Below, in pieces: positions 61,897 through 64,000 of a stretch of DNA of 64,000 nt. A program made the position numbers and the translations under genes. Under the pieces are notes generated by a model. The model did no database searches. It worked only from the letters and a program-made list of their open reading frames with translations, and was not told the DNA's origin. The stretch is taken from the NCBI RefSeq assembly GCF_018343625.1, contig NZ_JAGYPG010000002.1, positions 601,280 through 665,279 of the forward strand. The letters run 5' to 3'. This stretch comes from Lederbergia citri (GTDB taxonomy: Bacteria; Bacillota; Bacilli; Bacillales; Bacillaceae_C). Each line of letters opens with the position of its first letter. The first letter of the stretch is position 1.

Positions 61897-63534
61897 ATGA
61901 AGAATAAAATCTACCTCATTGTCATTACCCTATCTATATTGATGATAGGAATGAGTTATCAAGGAGTCATTGCACAAGAAAATACAGATATCGAAAAAGA
62001 AGTTATTGTTGTGTATAAAAATGAAGAAGGCAAGCAAGAAGTTTTGGAAAAAAGTGTTGAAGTCGATTATGAGTTTGAAACTGTTCCAGCCGTTTCTGCA
62101 ACAGTGACAAATAAAGATTTAAAAAAATTAACGGATGATGAAAATATTGATTATATAGAAGAAAATATTACCTTTTCTATCTCCAATTCTAAAGAAATAG
62201 ACATTTTAAAAGCCGAAAACATTATTCGACAACAAGATGAGTTATGGAATATTAAAGCAATGAATATTAAAAAGTCTTGGGAAGATGGTTATACTGGTAA
62301 GGATGTGAATATTGCTGTACTTGATACCGGTATTTCAAGTCATAATGAACTACATATTTCTGGTGGGATATCAACGGTCGATTACACAAAATCATGGCAA
62401 GATGATCATGGACATGGCACACATGTTTCTGGAATAATAGCCACCCAACCTGGAATCCATTCGGTCGCTGGTGTAGATGTGGTTGGTGTTGCTCCGGATG
62501 CCAATCTATTTGCTGTCAAAGTTTTAGACCATTCAGGGGAAGGAAACTTGCAGGATATTTTAGAAGGATTGGATTGGGCAATTGCCAATCAAATGGATAT
62601 TATCAACATGAGTTTACAAGCAAAAGAGGCTAGTCAATTATTTCAAGACATGATTGATATGGCTTATCGCAGCGGCATTATTGTTGTCGCATCCAGTGGA
62701 AATGATGGGAATCCATCTACTGTAAAATACCCAGCAAAATATGATAGTGTCATTGCCGTATCTTCTGTTAATGATTCATTCACAATCAGCTCTTTTGCAT
62801 CGACAGGTACAGAAGTTGAATTTTCCGCTCCCGGCGAAGAAATTATTAGTACATATATCAATGGAAATTATGCGATGATGAGCGGAACTTCACAAGCTGC
62901 CCCTCATGTCAGTGGGATACTAGCAGTATTAAAACAAAAATATCCTACTTTATCAAATAATGAATTACGGGAAGTACTACAACAATATGTCATCGATTTA
63001 GGCCCTTCGGGGAAAGATTCTTATTATGGATATGGGATGGTCTATTATGACCCCATGATCAATGCTTTTGATTTTGAAGCCATTGAAAATGCAATGACAC
63101 AAATTTCCTTAGCTGATCAAACAAGAACATTATGGGACTATGATTCAGCAAGATACACCATACAGCAGTTACCTGATGGAACAAAGAAAAAAGAATTAAT
63201 ATATGCTTTGAAAACATTACAAGAAGAACTAGGTTTGGTAGAATTTCAATCCATTATGGATATGAATCCAAACCAGCAATTACTCATACGATTTAACAAA
63301 GACATCAATCCACAATCGGTCCATTCAAGAAATGTGTTTATCCGCAAAAACGGAAAATTTGTTGAAAATATTACTTTCCAATTTGGGACAGACCAACAAT
63401 CGGTTATTGTATATGGACCACCAGAAGGATTCTTAGCTGGCCAGACATATTTTCTTTATATCGACCGGACTATTCTTAGCCCAACTGGAATCCCAATATC
63501 CAATCCAGTCGTTGTTATGTTTAAAATAAAGTGA
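61897..63534 (+). CDS. Secreted subtilisin-like serine protease (S8)
   Basis: The 545-residue protease starts at ATG 61897 (CAGGAG ahead; an in-frame start at 61852 is unlikely). A signal peptide (ends GVIAQ) and an I9-type propeptide (~30-95) precede the catalytic domain (~115-410). The triad is D143 (AVLDTGIS), H173 (HGHGTHVSG) and S332 (SGTSQAAPHVSG), with oxyanion N269 (SSGNDG). The C-terminal ~140 residues include a beta-rich module (NQQLLIRFNKDINPQSVHSRN) resembling bacterial Ig-like SbsA-type domains. It would be an extracellular protease, single gene. Confidence 0.93.
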   Translation: MKNKIYLIVITLSILMIGMSYQGVIAQENTDIEKEVIVVYKNEEGKQEVLEKSVEVDYEFETVPAVSATVTNKDLKKLTDDENIDYIEENITFSISNSKEIDILKAENIIRQQDELWNIKAMNIKKSWEDGYTGKDVNIAVLDTGISSHNELHISGGISTVDYTKSWQDDHGHGTHVSGIIATQPGIHSVAGVDVVGVAPDANLFAVKVLDHSGEGNLQDILEGLDWAIANQMDIINMSLQAKEASQLFQDMIDMAYRSGIIVVASSGNDGNPSTVKYPAKYDSVIAVSSVNDSFTISSFASTGTEVEFSAPGEEIISTYINGNYAMMSGTSQAAPHVSGILAVLKQKYPTLSNNELREVLQQYVIDLGPSGKDSYYGYGMVYYDPMINAFDFEAIENAMTQISLADQTRTLWDYDSARYTIQQLPDGTKKKELIYALKTLQEELGLVEFQSIMDMNPNQQLLIRFNKDINPQSVHSRNVFIRKNGKFVENITFQFGTDQQSVIVYGPPEGFLAGQTYFLYIDRTILSPTGIPISNPVVVMFKIK

Positions 63535-63606
63535 AACTTCCTGAGGGTTTCTTCATAGCGACTGATGATTACACCACAAGGTGATCCATTAGCCCCTTGA
63601 ATCAAT

Positions 63607-63688
63607 CGGACTTACGGGCAGTTGATCCCCTCCTAGATTCCTTGTTTCCCCGTAATTTTGAGGTAGGGGCCAACTGCCAATTAATCCG
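63607..63688. repeat. Imperfect long inverted repeat
   Basis: The arms CGGACTTACGGGCAGTTG and CCAACTGCCAATTAATCCG, with inner CCCCTCCT/AGGTAGGGG, can pair over about 28 bases around a loop. No coding. It may be a miniature transposable element or the folded end of one. Confidence 0.5.
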
Positions 63689-63720
63689 GAGATATGAAAA
63701 GCGGTACAAATTGCACGGAC

Positions 63721-63767
63721 AAAGGCACATTCAGCGGTTTTATTAGCTGTGAAATGTGCCTTTTTTG
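63721..63767 (+). terminator. Terminator-like hairpin
   Basis: AAAGGCACATT and AATGTGCCTTT pair around a loop and end in TTTTTT, about 190 bases after the protease stop. Confidence 0.7.
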
Positions 63768-63976
63768 ATTTATATTTTATTCACGTAATATATTAACTAA
63801 CTACGCAAGGTTGTATCAGAGAATCCTTCTCAATCAAACTTAGTTTCTTTGCTATGTTGCCTTAATGCCTCAAATCGTGAACTGCTTTTTTTTTCACTCT
63901 TTATATTGATTGAGTGGTGTTCCTATAGAATTTAATACAATCGGCTTTAACAAAAATACGGAAGGAGAACAGATCA

Positions 63977-64000
63977 ATGCTTCACTCCACAGAGCCATAA
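63977..64000 (+). other. Seven-codon mini-ORF at the window end
   Basis: AAGGAG, 9 bases, ATG, then codons for MLHSTEP and TAA as the last bases. It could be a leader peptide before a gene beyond the window or chance. The stretch 63770-63960 shows no gene. Confidence 0.25.

Overview
The window looks like a chromosomal segment of a low-GC, spore-forming, Gram-positive bacterium of the Bacillaceae/Planococcaceae kind. Evidence for this is the AT-rich sequence, strong GGAGG-type ribosome binding sites, a ComK homologue, an Sda-type sporulation checkpoint peptide, a TagO/TagA/TagD/TagG/TagH wall teichoic acid set, and a SecA2 plus SlaP pair of the type used for S-layer export in Bacillus. I cannot name the species.

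Layout. 1-9.6 kb: carbohydrate or polyol catabolism. It holds a sugar ABC importer (binding protein and the first codons of a permease), two TIM-barrel isomerases, two medium-chain dehydrogenases, a hexulose-phosphate-synthase-like enzyme, a D-2-hydroxyacid dehydrogenase, an AraC regulator with a candidate catabolite operator, and decayed SDR and HAD genes. 9.7-12.9 kb: a well-delimited small gene, a sigma-70 factor, comK and a LuxR-type regulator. 12.9-17 kb: two tandem paralogous chemoreceptors. 17.1-29.2 kb: wall teichoic acid synthesis and export (a 1167-residue fusion, tagH, tagG, two further glycerophosphotransferases, tagD, tagA, tagO). 29.7-33.1 kb: a three-gene operon with a CapD/PglF-type dehydratase, an unrecognised Rossmann protein and an initiating sugar-phosphate transferase. 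33.5-39.8 kb: an LCP ligase followed by three SH3-rich wall proteins (amidase, small coiled-coil protein, SpoIID/LytB protein). 40-48.9 kb: a polysaccharide operon with Wzy, Wzx, a Wzz-like protein and all five enzyme types needed to make UDP-ManNAc3NAcA. 49.1-52.3 kb: secA2-slaP. 52.4-59.8 kb: secreted proteins, namely a uronyl C5-epimerase, a beta-propeller protein and a glucosaminidase sharing an unfamiliar C-terminal triple repeat, and a class D sortase with its acidic substrate. 59.9-64 kb: integrase and IS21 remnants, sda, a zinc-ribbon gene, yidD and a subtilisin.

How it fits together. Nearly everything from 17 to 60 kb serves the cell envelope. The inferred picture is a wall carrying glycerol-phosphate teichoic acid plus a diacetamido-uronic-acid polysaccharide, ligated by the LCP protein, remodelled by SH3- and repeat-anchored hydrolases, and overlaid by material exported through SecA2/SlaP. 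A secreted C5-epimerase beside a uronic acid pathway suggests that the polymer may be epimerised after export. The points most worth following are the GW modules that split a GT-B glycosyltransferase inside the TagF fusion, the secreted epimerase, and the shared triple repeat.
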